A stretch of 37,976 bases of DNA from Bacteroidales bacterium (GTDB lineage: Bacteria > Bacteroidota > Bacteroidia > Bacteroidales > P3), in the NCBI GenBank assembly GCA_017561155.1, contig JAFZDP010000041.1, forward strand, positions 1-37,976. Direction: 5' to 3'. The position numbers and the translations under genes were made by a program. The notes under the pieces are model-generated. The model saw nothing but the letters and a program-made list of their open reading frames with translations. It searched no databases and was not told where the DNA came from. Positions within the stretch are counted from its first letter, which is position 1, and each line of letters opens with the position of its first letter. Positions 29,396 to 37,523 of the stretch are shown in pieces.

Positions 29396-29483
29396 AGGGT
29401 GGGTCAAAATTGGTTTAAGGGCGGGGTAAAATTGATTTAGAGGCGGGGTAAAATCAATTTAGGGGCGGGGTATTTTTATGTCG
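29396..29483. repeat. Four tandem 22-bp G-rich repeats
   Basis: Four contiguous units of exactly 22 bases start at 29396, 29418, 29440 and 29462. The consensus is about RGGGCGGGGTAAAATTGATTTA: a GGCGGGGT block followed by an AT-rich half. The last unit has a diverged AT half, and a further tcggggtattttatt follows at 29491. The A/T halves of units 2 and 3 are near inverted copies (AAATTGATTT, AAATCAATTT) and could form a hairpin. Confidence 0.8.
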
Positions 29484-29674
29484 GCTCCTATCGGGGTATT
29501 TTATTAAAGATATTGTTTAACAATTCAGACTTTGTATTTTAACATTTGTGTATATGCCGTCAAGGTCTTGCAATATTTATGCAATGTATATATAATAAGG
29601 TCAAATATGCTTCGGATTATTTTATCCAATGGGGTTTGTATGACAGGGGATATGTAGTTACAGCAACAATTGTT

Positions 29675-29796
29675 TATCTTTGCTTTTGGCTGTATGCATT
29701 GTCTTTTTCCCAATTGGATTACGACAAGGGATAGATTTTACTTGAATAAAAAAACATCAATTGCGGCGGTTAAACTCACAATTGATGTTCTGTTTT
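29675..29796 (+). ncRNA. Candidate small RNA transcript
   Basis: TATCTTTG at 29675-29682 is a good -7 box on the plus strand with no gene downstream (plsY runs opposite). About 65 bases later the hairpin AACATCAATTG/CAATTGATGTT is followed by CTGTTTTT. This would give an RNA of about 105 bases. The -33 box is poor, so this is only a candidate. Confidence 0.3.
29748..29789 (-). terminator. Intrinsic terminator of plsY
   Basis: AACATCAATTG (29753-29763) and CAATTGATGTT (29779-29789) form a perfect 11-bp stem with a 15-base loop. Read on the minus strand it ends in seven T residues (29748-29754), 33 bases after the plsY stop. The plus side also has a T-run and may act in both directions. Confidence 0.85.
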
Positions 29797-29821
29797 TAAA
29801 AGTTTGCTTTAAAGCAGAGTG

Positions 29822-30475
29822 TTATTCTGTTTTTTTGAATTTGAATTTCTTTTCTTCTCCTTTAAGTAGTCGACCTATGTTTTTGCGGTGGGTATATACT
29901 ATAAATATTGCCACTGCAATAGAGAATATAAATAGTATAGGGTCAAGGTCTTCTACCCAATATACCGAGTGAATGTAGTATGTGATAGGAAAACATATAG
30001 CTGCTGTTATCGAGCCTAGCGATATGTATCGCCATATCAAAAATACTATTATGAATATTGCCAATAGTATAGCAAATATGCTGGAGTATAAGTATATAAG
30101 CACACCAAGCATAGTGGCAACGCCTTTGCCTCCTTTAAATCCTTCGTATATAGGAAATACGTGACCAAGCACTACGCATGCTGCTGCTGCAATATTGTAT
30201 ATTTCTAGTTGGCTGTCGAATAGGAATAGTTGTACAAACAAGTTGGCCAAAAATAATGCCAAGCAACCTTTTATCACGTCGATTATAAACACTATGATTC
30301 CTGCCTTAAGTCCCAATACTCGTATGGTGTTGGTACTTCCTGCATTTTTGCTTCCCTTGGTGCGTATGTCCACGTTGTAAAATATTCGTCCTATCCATAT
30401 CGATGGACTTATAGAGCCTACCAAATAGCTTATCACCAGCCCTACCACTATACATGCAATCTCTATTATTGTCAT
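29822..30475 (-). CDS. plsY: Glycerol-3-phosphate acyltransferase PlsY
   Basis: The 217-residue inner-membrane enzyme that acylates glycerol-3-phosphate with acyl-phosphate, the first step of phospholipid synthesis. Its conserved loops are in place: YLVGSISPSIWIGR and RTKGSKNAGSTNTIRVLG, GHVFPIYEGFKGGKGVAT and THRKNIGRLLKGEE. Between them lie about five to seven hydrophobic helices. The C-terminus is a short basic tail (KKFKFKKTE). It is divergent from mtaB and has a clear terminator; the partner gene plsX is not in this window. Confidence 0.96.
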   Translation of the reverse strand: MTIIEIACIVVGLVISYLVGSISPSIWIGRIFYNVDIRTKGSKNAGSTNTIRVLGLKAGIIVFIIDVIKGCLALFLANLFVQLFLFDSQLEIYNIAAAACVVLGHVFPIYEGFKGGKGVATMLGVLIYLYSSIFAILLAIFIIVFLIWRYISLGSITAAICFPITYYIHSVYWVEDLDPILFIFSIAVAIFIVYTHRKNIGRLLKGEEKKFKFKKTE

Positions 30476-30584
30476 TTTTTTATTTGATATCTTTTAGTGT
30501 TAAATGCGTTTTTATTGCGTAATATATTTATTTATAGTGTTTTGCAAAATGTGCTACTACTACTATGTAGCATATCACTATTTG

Positions 30585-30592
30585 CAAAGATA
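30585..30592 (-). promoter_or_regulatory. -7 box of plsY
   Basis: CAAAGATA reads TATCTTTG on the minus strand, matching TAnnTTTG, 110 bases before the plsY ATG. A TTTG at the right spacing is not seen. Confidence 0.5.
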
Positions 30593-30690
30593 CAACTTTT
30601 TTTTCAAAGTTGCACTTTGTCTGTTGCTTGTGGTAAGGTGGTTTGCTTGTTTTTTTTGCGCTTGGTAGTAGTTTTTCCAATTTTTATCTG

Positions 30691-30698
30691 TAATTTTG
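30691..30698 (+). promoter_or_regulatory. -7 box of mtaB
   Basis: TAATTTTG matches TAnnTTTG and lies 60 bases before the mtaB ATG. No well-spaced -33 box was found; a CTTG at 30661 is too far upstream. Confidence 0.5.
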
Positions 30699-30757
30699 CA
30701 AATGGTTTCAAACCATATTTAAAGGAATAATGATTTGTGTTTTAAATAAATAAGATT

Positions 30758-32053
30758 ATGAATACAGTAGCAATACATACTTTGGGTTGCAAGTTGAACT
30801 TTTCAGAGTCGTCAGATTTGGCTCGTAGGTTTGTCGAACATGGTTTTAGGGTGGTAGATTTCAAGCAAAAGGCTGATGTCTATATTATAAACACATGTAC
30901 TGTTACTGCTTTGGCCGAAAAGAAGTGTAGAACTATTATTCGCCAAGCCGTAAGTTTGAATCCCGATGCCATAGTGGCTGCCATTGGATGTTTTGCTCAA
31001 AACAATTCTAAGGAGATAGAAACCATAGAAGGTGTCGACTTTATATTGGGCAACAACGACAAGCATAAGTTGTTGGACTATATTTTAGAGTCATCTTGTG
31101 GTTCGGCACTACACAAAAAGGTGTTGCCTATGGGCGAAAATGATGTTTTTGTTCCTACTTATTCTACAGGCGATCGCACACGTTCGTTTTTCAAGGTGCA
31201 AGATGGATGTAACTATTTTTGCACTTATTGTGCTATACCTTTTGCTCGTGGTAGAAATCGTAGTATGAATGTTGCCGACACTGTGGCCAAGGCCAAAGAG
31301 ATAACCAACTATGGAATGAAAGAGGTGGTTATTACAGGTATCAACACCGGCGAGTTTGGTAAGTTGCATGGCGAAACTTTTTTCGACCTTATAAAGGAGT
31401 TGGACAAGATAGAACCTATACTTCGTTATCGTATTTCGTCTATCGAACCTAATCTTATCACCGACGATATGATAGACTTTATAGCTCAGAGTCGTGCTTT
31501 TCTTCCTCATTTTCATATTCCTTTGCAAGCAGGTAGCGATACTGTGTTGTCGCTGATGAACCGCCGATACGATACTAAGTTGTATGCCGAAAGGCTGGAA
31601 AAGATAAAATCGGTTATGCCTCATGCTTGTATAGCATGCGACATAATAGCAGGATTTACCGGCGAAACCGATGAATTGTTCGACGAGGCTTGCCATTTTA
31701 TAAATAGTATACCTATTTCGTATTTGCATGTGTTTACTTATAGCGAACGTCCAAACACAAAGTCGTTGTCGCATAGTGGTAAAGTGCCGGTAAGCAAACG
31801 AAGAGAACGTAGCAAAATATTGCATCAGATATCTGAAGCCAAGAAGTTGGAGTTCTACAAGCAAAACGAGGGAACTACACGTTCGGTGCTATGGGAAAGT
31901 GATGTACATGGTGGCTATATGTTTGGTTTTACCGACAACTATATAAAGGTGAGAACACCCTATAGCGAAAAGTTGGTCAACGAAGTCACTCCTGTGGTGC
32001 TTACTGACCTTAATGTCGGTGCCGATGATGTTTACGATTGCGAGATAAAATAA
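30758..32053 (+). CDS. mtaB: tRNA methylthiotransferase MtaB
   Basis: A 431-residue radical-SAM enzyme that adds a methylthio group to t6A37 of tRNAs. The N-terminal domain holds the auxiliary cluster cysteines in TLGCKLN, INTCTVT and AAIGCFAQ; TLGCKLN marks the MtaB branch rather than MiaB or RimO. The radical-SAM CxxxCxxC motif is DGCNYFCTYCAIPFARGRNRS (about residues 149-169). A TRAM-like C-terminal region ends the protein. Single gene with its own promoter. Confidence 0.93.
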   Translation: MNTVAIHTLGCKLNFSESSDLARRFVEHGFRVVDFKQKADVYIINTCTVTALAEKKCRTIIRQAVSLNPDAIVAAIGCFAQNNSKEIETIEGVDFILGNNDKHKLLDYILESSCGSALHKKVLPMGENDVFVPTYSTGDRTRSFFKVQDGCNYFCTYCAIPFARGRNRSMNVADTVAKAKEITNYGMKEVVITGINTGEFGKLHGETFFDLIKELDKIEPILRYRISSIEPNLITDDMIDFIAQSRAFLPHFHIPLQAGSDTVLSLMNRRYDTKLYAERLEKIKSVMPHACIACDIIAGFTGETDELFDEACHFINSIPISYLHVFTYSERPNTKSLSHSGKVPVSKRRERSKILHQISEAKKLEFYKQNEGTTRSVLWESDVHGGYMFGFTDNYIKVRTPYSEKLVNEVTPVVLTDLNVGADDVYDCEIK

Positions 32054-32189
32054 CTATATTGGCCAAAAATGAGTAAAAATGGCTTCATAATAGTTGTTTT
32101 TAGTTTTTTTAGCAAATGATAACATTTTATTATGAACCCTTTTTATTCTTTTCTACGTCTTTATAACAGATATTGAATAAAAAACTACT

Positions 32190-34313
32190 ATGGCCATGAA
32201 AAGGTTTTTTATAATATTATTCGTTGTTTTTCTACATGCTGTAGGTTATTCTCAGCTTGTAGTGACACGAAGTGCAGATTTTCCGCCCAATTGGACTCCC
32301 GACTCTTTGGTGCGAAATATTTTGCTTGGTCCCGGCGAAGAGGTATTCAATGTCAAATATAACGGCGATACTACTGCCGCAAAAATGTGTAATGCATTGG
32401 GAAAGTTTACCACCGATCGTAATTCTACCAATCTTGGTATCAGACGGGGAATTATTATGTCTACCGGTCATGTGGGTAATGCTATTGGTCCGAATATAAG
32501 TGGTAGTATCGGTTCGGATTTAATGGAATGTAATAGTTATGTCGATCCGGCTTTGAAAACTATAAGTGACGAACGTATGTATAATGCATCTACGTTGGAA
32601 TTCGACTTTATACCAAAAAGCAATACAATAACTTTTAGATATGTTTTTGCTTCCGAAGAATATCCCGAATTTGTAGGAGGTAGCTTTAATGACGTATTTG
32701 GTTTCTTTATCTCGGGTCCACAACCTACTGGAGGAGTATACCGGGATCACAATATTGCCCTTGTGCCAAATACAAATTTCCCTATTAGTATAAATACTAT
32801 CAACGATGAGCAGAATTCTCAATATTATGTGGATAACACCAATGGAACGACTATACAATACGATGGATTTACAACGGTGTTCACCGCAAGAGCATCTGTT
32901 ATCCCTTGCCAAACGTATCATCTAAAGATGTGTATAACCGACGTTAATGATAGTTGGTACGATAGTGCCGTGTTTATCGAGGCCGAGAGTTTCACGTCCA
33001 ATACGATAATTACCAATTTTAATAACCCTACCAGTTGGGGCGATCCTTTAGAGATACACGAAGGATGCTATGGTGTAGATGTTATATTTACAAGACCCAA
33101 TCCCGAAACGGAAAACAAATTAATACCTCTTACCATAGTAGGTACTGCAAGCAACGGACAAGACTATCAGCCGATAAGTTCGTCGATAGCATTTCCGGCT
33201 GCCGATACTATGGTTACATTTAGAGTACAACCTATATACGATGGTATCGACGAAGGTGTGGAAACGATAACGATCGTATACCAATCTAACGAATGCGAAA
33301 CAGATACTATCAATATTACCTTGTACGATTATACCCCTATGCAACCTACCATCTCTTTTGTTCAGCCTACAAGCGACGATGTATCGGTAGAGCTTACTGC
33401 TGTGGTTACAGGTGGATATACCGATCAGTATGTTGGCTATTCTTATACTTGGAGTAACGATGATGTATTTCGGCAGATTACTGTACCTGTTACCGAATCT
33501 CTTGTAGAATATTGGTATACTGTCCGCGACAAATGTATGGTGGCCTATAGCGATACTGTGCTTATAGGAAAACTTAGTGAGTTTGCTGCCGTTACCAATC
33601 GTGTTACTGTTTGTGTCGGCCACGAGGCTACTCTCAGAGTCGATGGTGGCGATTGGCAAGTGTGGAGTACCGGTGATAGCACAAATACCATCAGTTTTGT
33701 TCCTACTCAAGATACGATGCTTACCGTTACGTCCTACAAGTGGTGGAATGATGTGTTGTGGGAAGATGTCGATACTGTGTATGTAACATTCAAGGACCGA
33801 CCCGTGGCGGCTATAATGGCAGACCCCGAAACAGTGGATATATTCGACAAAACTACAGTACTTACCGATGTCAGCACCTTGTCGGTATTCAGAGAATGGT
33901 GTGTAGAGGGAACGTATATGTACGATAAGGTTTTAAACTATTCTGTACACGATCCCGACTCGGCAGTGGTACGGTTGGTGGCATATAGCGATTCTACTTG
34001 TTCCGACACTACCTACAAAACTATTTATGTGAAAAAAGAAGACATCTGGATTCCAAACTCGTTCACACCCGATGCCAATAGCAACAACTACTTCGAGCTG
34101 AAAGCAAGAAATTTGGCTTCGTATAGTATATGCATATACAATAGGTGGGGCAATCTTGTGTTTGAAAGCAACAGCATTGACCATTCGTGGGATGGTACTT
34201 ACAAAAATCAGATTTGCAACAAGGGTTCTTACGCCTATATAATAAGGTATTCTTTTGCCGATACTCCCGGTCAGATAAAAACCCGAACGGGAACGTTGCT
34301 GTTGATACGTTAA
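32190..34313 (+). CDS. Secreted choice-of-anchor L protein with type B T9SS sorting domain
   Basis: A 707-residue exported protein. The signal peptide is about residues 1-22 (MKRFFIILFVVFLHAVGYSQ). The choice-of-anchor L domain (about 28-275) contains GIIMSTGHVGNAIGPN, SDLMECNSYVDP, ASTLEFDFIP and FRYVFASEEYPEFVG, then FNDVFGFFISGP. A Calx-beta-like segment (about 285-375) includes NGQDYQPISSSIAFPA and DEGVETITIVY. Beta-rich PKD-like sequence follows. The C-terminal 90 residues are a type B (CHU_C, gliding-motility) sorting domain: IWIPNSFTPDANSNNYF, ICIYNRWGNLVFES, WDGTYKNQ. It should cross the outer membrane by T9SS with help from a PorP/SprF-type partner. The ligand is unknown. An alternative ATG at 32196 is possible. 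Confidence 0.9.
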   Translation: MAMKRFFIILFVVFLHAVGYSQLVVTRSADFPPNWTPDSLVRNILLGPGEEVFNVKYNGDTTAAKMCNALGKFTTDRNSTNLGIRRGIIMSTGHVGNAIGPNISGSIGSDLMECNSYVDPALKTISDERMYNASTLEFDFIPKSNTITFRYVFASEEYPEFVGGSFNDVFGFFISGPQPTGGVYRDHNIALVPNTNFPISINTINDEQNSQYYVDNTNGTTIQYDGFTTVFTARASVIPCQTYHLKMCITDVNDSWYDSAVFIEAESFTSNTIITNFNNPTSWGDPLEIHEGCYGVDVIFTRPNPETENKLIPLTIVGTASNGQDYQPISSSIAFPAADTMVTFRVQPIYDGIDEGVETITIVYQSNECETDTINITLYDYTPMQPTISFVQPTSDDVSVELTAVVTGGYTDQYVGYSYTWSNDDVFRQITVPVTESLVEYWYTVRDKCMVAYSDTVLIGKLSEFAAVTNRVTVCVGHEATLRVDGGDWQVWSTGDSTNTISFVPTQDTMLTVTSYKWWNDVLWEDVDTVYVTFKDRPVAAIMADPETVDIFDKTTVLTDVSTLSVFREWCVEGTYMYDKVLNYSVHDPDSAVVRLVAYSDSTCSDTTYKTIYVKKEDIWIPNSFTPDANSNNYFELKARNLASYSICIYNRWGNLVFESNSIDHSWDGTYKNQICNKGSYAYIIRYSFADTPGQIKTRTGTLLLIR

Positions 34314-34326
34314 GCATTGCCGTGTT

Positions 34327-34334
34327 TATATTTG
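34327..34334 (+). promoter_or_regulatory. -7 box before the lipoprotein gene
   Basis: TATATTTG matches TAnnTTTG in the 120-base gap after the type B cargo gene. A GTTG at 34301-34304 is a slightly distant -33 candidate (22 bases). It would drive the lipoprotein, sugar transferase and mnmD genes. Confidence 0.5.
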
Positions 34335-34433
34335 TCGGTTGTATGTATACTATTATGGCATACTACTTGCTGTGGATATGTAATTTTTATAAGCATCTTA
34401 CAATAAAAGAAATAAAAAAGCGTTTTTAGTGTC

Positions 34434-35345
34434 ATGAAGAATATAAGAACATTAATATTAGGAATATCGGTGTTGTGCGGAGTGATATTATCTTCGTGCA
34501 CCGAAAGCGATCCCAACGATACTACAATACCTGCCTATATAGAAGTATCGGCTTTCAAAGTAGAAAATACTCCCGGAAATTCAGTGTCTAGTTATGAAGG
34601 TTGCTTTACCAGCGATATCAATACTGTAGAGATAACTGTGAAAAACGACAAGGAAAGTTGTTTGATAGGTGTATTTGAATTGCCTTGCCGTGTGCCTGTT
34701 CTCAGAGAGGGTAAATATGACATATTGCTAAAACCTTGTATCAAACTTAATGGTATCAGTGCTACACGCAGTTCATATCCGTTCTACTCCGATGTTACCA
34801 TCAAGGATGTGAACCTTGTTCCCGATTCTACTATTGTTGTAGATACACAAAATGTACACTATATGAGCTATACCAACTTTTTGTGGACCGAGTATTGCGA
34901 ACATTTTGTTACCAATCCTTTTGTGCCCGATACCGGTGCTACTATAGTGAAAATAATAAAGAACAACGATACAGTGCTTAGCGACAATGGCTGTGCTGCC
35001 ATATATCTGTCGTCGGATCAGACAGAGTTTGAATTTGTTCGTCGCGATAGTTGCACACATAAAAACTACGATGCACTTATATTGGAAATGGATTATTGGA
35101 CCAACGTTCCATTGGAAGTAGGACTGAAAGGCAAAAATACTTCGGGTGGTGCCGAGTATACTCTTTATGGCATATCTCTTTATCCAAACCAGGGATGGCA
35201 AAAGATATATATACAGTTGGGCCGATTGTGGAGCAATGGTTTCAGCTATTATCCTACGTTCAAGGTGGCGTTCAGAGTGTCTAATGCCGATGGTATAGAA
35301 GGAAAAACCTATATCGACAATCTCAAACTGGTGGCATACAAATAG
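34434..35345 (+). CDS. Lipoprotein of unknown function
   Basis: A 303-residue lipoprotein. The signal peptide ends in the lipobox LSSC with the lipidated cysteine at 22, followed by TESDPND, an acidic stretch that may direct it to the surface as Bacteroidota export signals do. The mature part is beta-rich, with motifs YDILLKPCIKLNGISATRSSYPFY and YPNQGWQKIYIQLGRLW, ending in TFKVAFRVSNADGIEGKTYIDNLKLVAYK, which resembles a carbohydrate-binding jelly-roll strand pattern. From memory, similar lipoproteins occur next to sugar transferases in this phylum. No function can be assigned. It is 37 bases upstream of the sugar transferase gene. Confidence 0.75.
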   Translation: MKNIRTLILGISVLCGVILSSCTESDPNDTTIPAYIEVSAFKVENTPGNSVSSYEGCFTSDINTVEITVKNDKESCLIGVFELPCRVPVLREGKYDILLKPCIKLNGISATRSSYPFYSDVTIKDVNLVPDSTIVVDTQNVHYMSYTNFLWTEYCEHFVTNPFVPDTGATIVKIIKNNDTVLSDNGCAAIYLSSDQTEFEFVRRDSCTHKNYDALILEMDYWTNVPLEVGLKGKNTSGGAEYTLYGISLYPNQGWQKIYIQLGRLWSNGFSYYPTFKVAFRVSNADGIEGKTYIDNLKLVAYK

Positions 35346-35382
35346 TGTAGATGTAGAACACGTATACGGGAAAGAGTAAGCA

Positions 35383-36798
35383 ATGAACAAGAAAATACAG
35401 ATACTGAAATATGTGTTGTGCGATTATTTTTCGGCTCTTATAGCATGGGCCGGATTGTTTATGTATCGCAAGTTTAGCATAGAGCATAGCTCGTTCGACG
35501 ATGTGAATGCTGTGTTTCAAGATGCCAACCTTTGGCGTGGTATTATTTTGTTGCCTATTTTTTGGGTGGCTTTCTATGCTATGCAGGGTACATATCGCGA
35601 TGTGTATCGGAAATCGAGGCTGAAAGAATTGCAAAATACCGTAATAGCAAGTATATTCGGAATTATAGTTATCTTCTTTGTTTTGCTGCTCGACGATAAT
35701 ATCGACTCGTATCGCTACTATTATTTTTCGTTTTTGGTGCTTTTTATATTGCACTTTTCGCTTACCTATATCTGCCGACTTATCATCACATCTAGGACAG
35801 TGCATAGGGTACATGCCAGAAAAATAGGATTCAATACTCTGCTTATTGGCAGCAAAGACAATGCCTACAAAATATACAAAGAGATAGACAACCAAGAAAC
35901 CTATTCGGGAAACTTTTTTGTGGGATTCGTTACAGTGAACGGTACGGTAAACGAAGAACTGAAGACTGTGATGCCCAACTTAGGATCGTTCAACGATTTA
36001 AACAGAATAATAGAAGAACAAAAAATAGAAGAGGTTATTATTGCTGTAGAGGACTACGAACACGAAAAAATATCAGCAATAATACATTCGTTGGACAAGA
36101 AGGATATAATAATAAAGATTACCCCCGATACTCGCGACATTATATTTGGTTCGGTAAAAATTACATCGATATTTCATTCTCCCCTTATCGTTATCAACCC
36201 TCGATTGATGGAGGAATGGCAATATTCCGTAAAAAGGATAATGGATATTTCGGTGTCGCTGATAGCAATGATAATACTTTTGCCTGTATATATTATCACT
36301 GCCATAATAGTAAAAACAACCTCGAAAGGCCCTATATTTTATTCGCAAGAACGTATAGGCATAAAGGGCAAACCATTCAAGATGCACAAGTTCCGCTCTA
36401 TGTATGTCGATGCAGAGAAGTTTGGCCCCATGCTTTCGAAAGACAACGATCCTCGTATCACTCCTTTTGGTAGGTTTATGCGAAAGGTTCGTTTAGACGA
36501 GATACCTCAGTTCTACAATGTGCTGAAAGGTACTATGTCGTTGGTAGGACCACGCCCCGAACGTCAATACTTTATAGACCAAATAGTGCAACGTGCTCCG
36601 GAATATCTCTTGCTTCAAAAGGTAAAGCCGGGCATTACATCGTGGGGACAGGTTAAGTATGGCTACGCCGAAAATGTAGATGAAATGCTCGAACGCCTAC
36701 GCTACGACTTATTGTATATCGAAAACATGTCGCTTACAACCGATATTAAAATACTGCTATATACCGCTATTATAATAGTGCAAGGTCGTGGAAAATAA
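35383..36798 (+). CDS. Polyprenyl-phosphate sugar phosphotransferase (WcaJ-like)
   Basis: A 471-residue inner-membrane enzyme that starts a surface polysaccharide by moving a sugar-1-phosphate to undecaprenyl phosphate. The N-terminal part has four helices (about 8-140); a Rossmann-like CoA_binding_3 region follows (about 148-260, with FNTLLIGSKDNAYKIYKEI). The catalytic domain (about 283-471) has KRIMDISVSL, the re-entrant membrane helix, QERIGIKGKPFKMHKFRSMYVDAE, RLDEIPQFYNVLKGTMSLVGPRPER and KPGITSWGQVKYGY. The sugar is not predictable. No other glycosyltransferases are nearby, so it may serve a pathway encoded elsewhere. It overlaps mnmD by 11 bases. Confidence 0.92.
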   Translation: MNKKIQILKYVLCDYFSALIAWAGLFMYRKFSIEHSSFDDVNAVFQDANLWRGIILLPIFWVAFYAMQGTYRDVYRKSRLKELQNTVIASIFGIIVIFFVLLLDDNIDSYRYYYFSFLVLFILHFSLTYICRLIITSRTVHRVHARKIGFNTLLIGSKDNAYKIYKEIDNQETYSGNFFVGFVTVNGTVNEELKTVMPNLGSFNDLNRIIEEQKIEEVIIAVEDYEHEKISAIIHSLDKKDIIIKITPDTRDIIFGSVKITSIFHSPLIVINPRLMEEWQYSVKRIMDISVSLIAMIILLPVYIITAIIVKTTSKGPIFYSQERIGIKGKPFKMHKFRSMYVDAEKFGPMLSKDNDPRITPFGRFMRKVRLDEIPQFYNVLKGTMSLVGPRPERQYFIDQIVQRAPEYLLLQKVKPGITSWGQVKYGYAENVDEMLERLRYDLLYIENMSLTTDIKILLYTAIIIVQGRGK

Positions 36799-37519
36799 TC
36801 TTCTGTATTCCGATTATTCGCTGGTTGTTACCGAGGACGGTTCGCACTCCATTCGTTTTTCGGCTGTCGACGAGGGCTACCACTCTGTTCATGGTGCCAC
36901 AAGCGAGGCTGTTCATGTATATCTTTTGCCCAACTTTGCCACACAGGCAGCACAAAAGTCCGTATTGCATGTATTCGAAATGGGCTTTGGTACAGGTCTT
37001 AATGCTTTGCTCACCTATATGTTTGCACATGCTATGGGCTGCAAAGTATACTATACCGCTGTAGAGGCCTACCCGGTGCCATACAGTGTATATTCACAGC
37101 TCAACTATCCTGTTTCGTGTGCCAATATATTGGGAGATATGTTTCCTGATGTTTGTTTCGATAATTTGCAACATAGCTTCGAGCTGATGCATACTTCGGC
37201 ATGGGGTACACCTGTGAGTATATCCGACCATTTTGTTTTGCTCAAACATCATTCATTGTTGCACGATGTAGATTTTGCCCCAAATAGTTTCGATGTGGTT
37301 TACTACGATGCTTTTGCACCTCAGTACCAGCCCGAGTTGTGGACACCCGAGGTGTTCGAAAAAATATATTCGGCGGTGGCTGCAGGGGCTATACTTACTA
37401 CCTATTGTTGCAAAGGCGATGTAAAAAGAGCGTTGAAGGCTGCAAATTTTAAGATAGAAAAACTACCCGGGCCAAAAGGCAAACGCGAAATGTTGCGTGC
37501 TATGCCTATAGGGAAATAA
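36788..37519 (+). CDS. mnmD: tRNA U34 methyltransferase MnmD
   Basis: A 243-residue SAM-dependent methyltransferase matching the MnmC1 domain of the bifunctional MnmC, here without the FAD oxidase domain. It forms the mnm5 group on U34, the same nucleotide that MnmA thiolates. The SAM site is FEMGFGTGLNALLTY and the family motif DVVYYDAFAPQYQPELWTPEVF is intact; LPGPKGKREMLRA closes the protein. Translation starts at GTG (36788), 11 bases inside the sugar transferase gene, suggesting coupling. The pairing with an envelope gene looks incidental. Confidence 0.92.
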   Translation: MENNLLYSDYSLVVTEDGSHSIRFSAVDEGYHSVHGATSEAVHVYLLPNFATQAAQKSVLHVFEMGFGTGLNALLTYMFAHAMGCKVYYTAVEAYPVPYSVYSQLNYPVSCANILGDMFPDVCFDNLQHSFELMHTSAWGTPVSISDHFVLLKHHSLLHDVDFAPNSFDVVYYDAFAPQYQPELWTPEVFEKIYSAVAAGAILTTYCCKGDVKRALKAANFKIEKLPGPKGKREMLRAMPIGK

Positions 37520-37523
37520 TATT

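Larger units (their letters stand above)
28797..29821. other. Gene-poor intergenic region of about 1 kb
   Basis: No plausible gene on either strand; open frames here are short and without recognisable products. It contains the promoter of the catA-like gene, three copies of a 15-16-base motif ending in ttttaacatttg, a G-rich 22-bp tandem array, an orphan promoter box and the plsY terminator. It may be the remains of decayed mobile DNA. Confidence 0.65.

Noticed and set aside
29396..29483. 22-bp array as a CRISPR
   Set aside because: Units are contiguous without spacers and no cas genes are present.
31109..31864. 251-residue minus-strand open frame inside mtaB
   Set aside because: Antisense shadow; the plus strand encodes an intact radical-SAM enzyme.
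33120..33710. 196-residue minus-strand open frame inside the type B cargo gene
   Set aside because: Antisense shadow caused by codon bias; no motifs.
34773..35895. Two minus-strand open frames (205 and 190 residues)
   Set aside because: They lie opposite the lipoprotein and sugar transferase genes, which have a lipobox and catalytic motifs.
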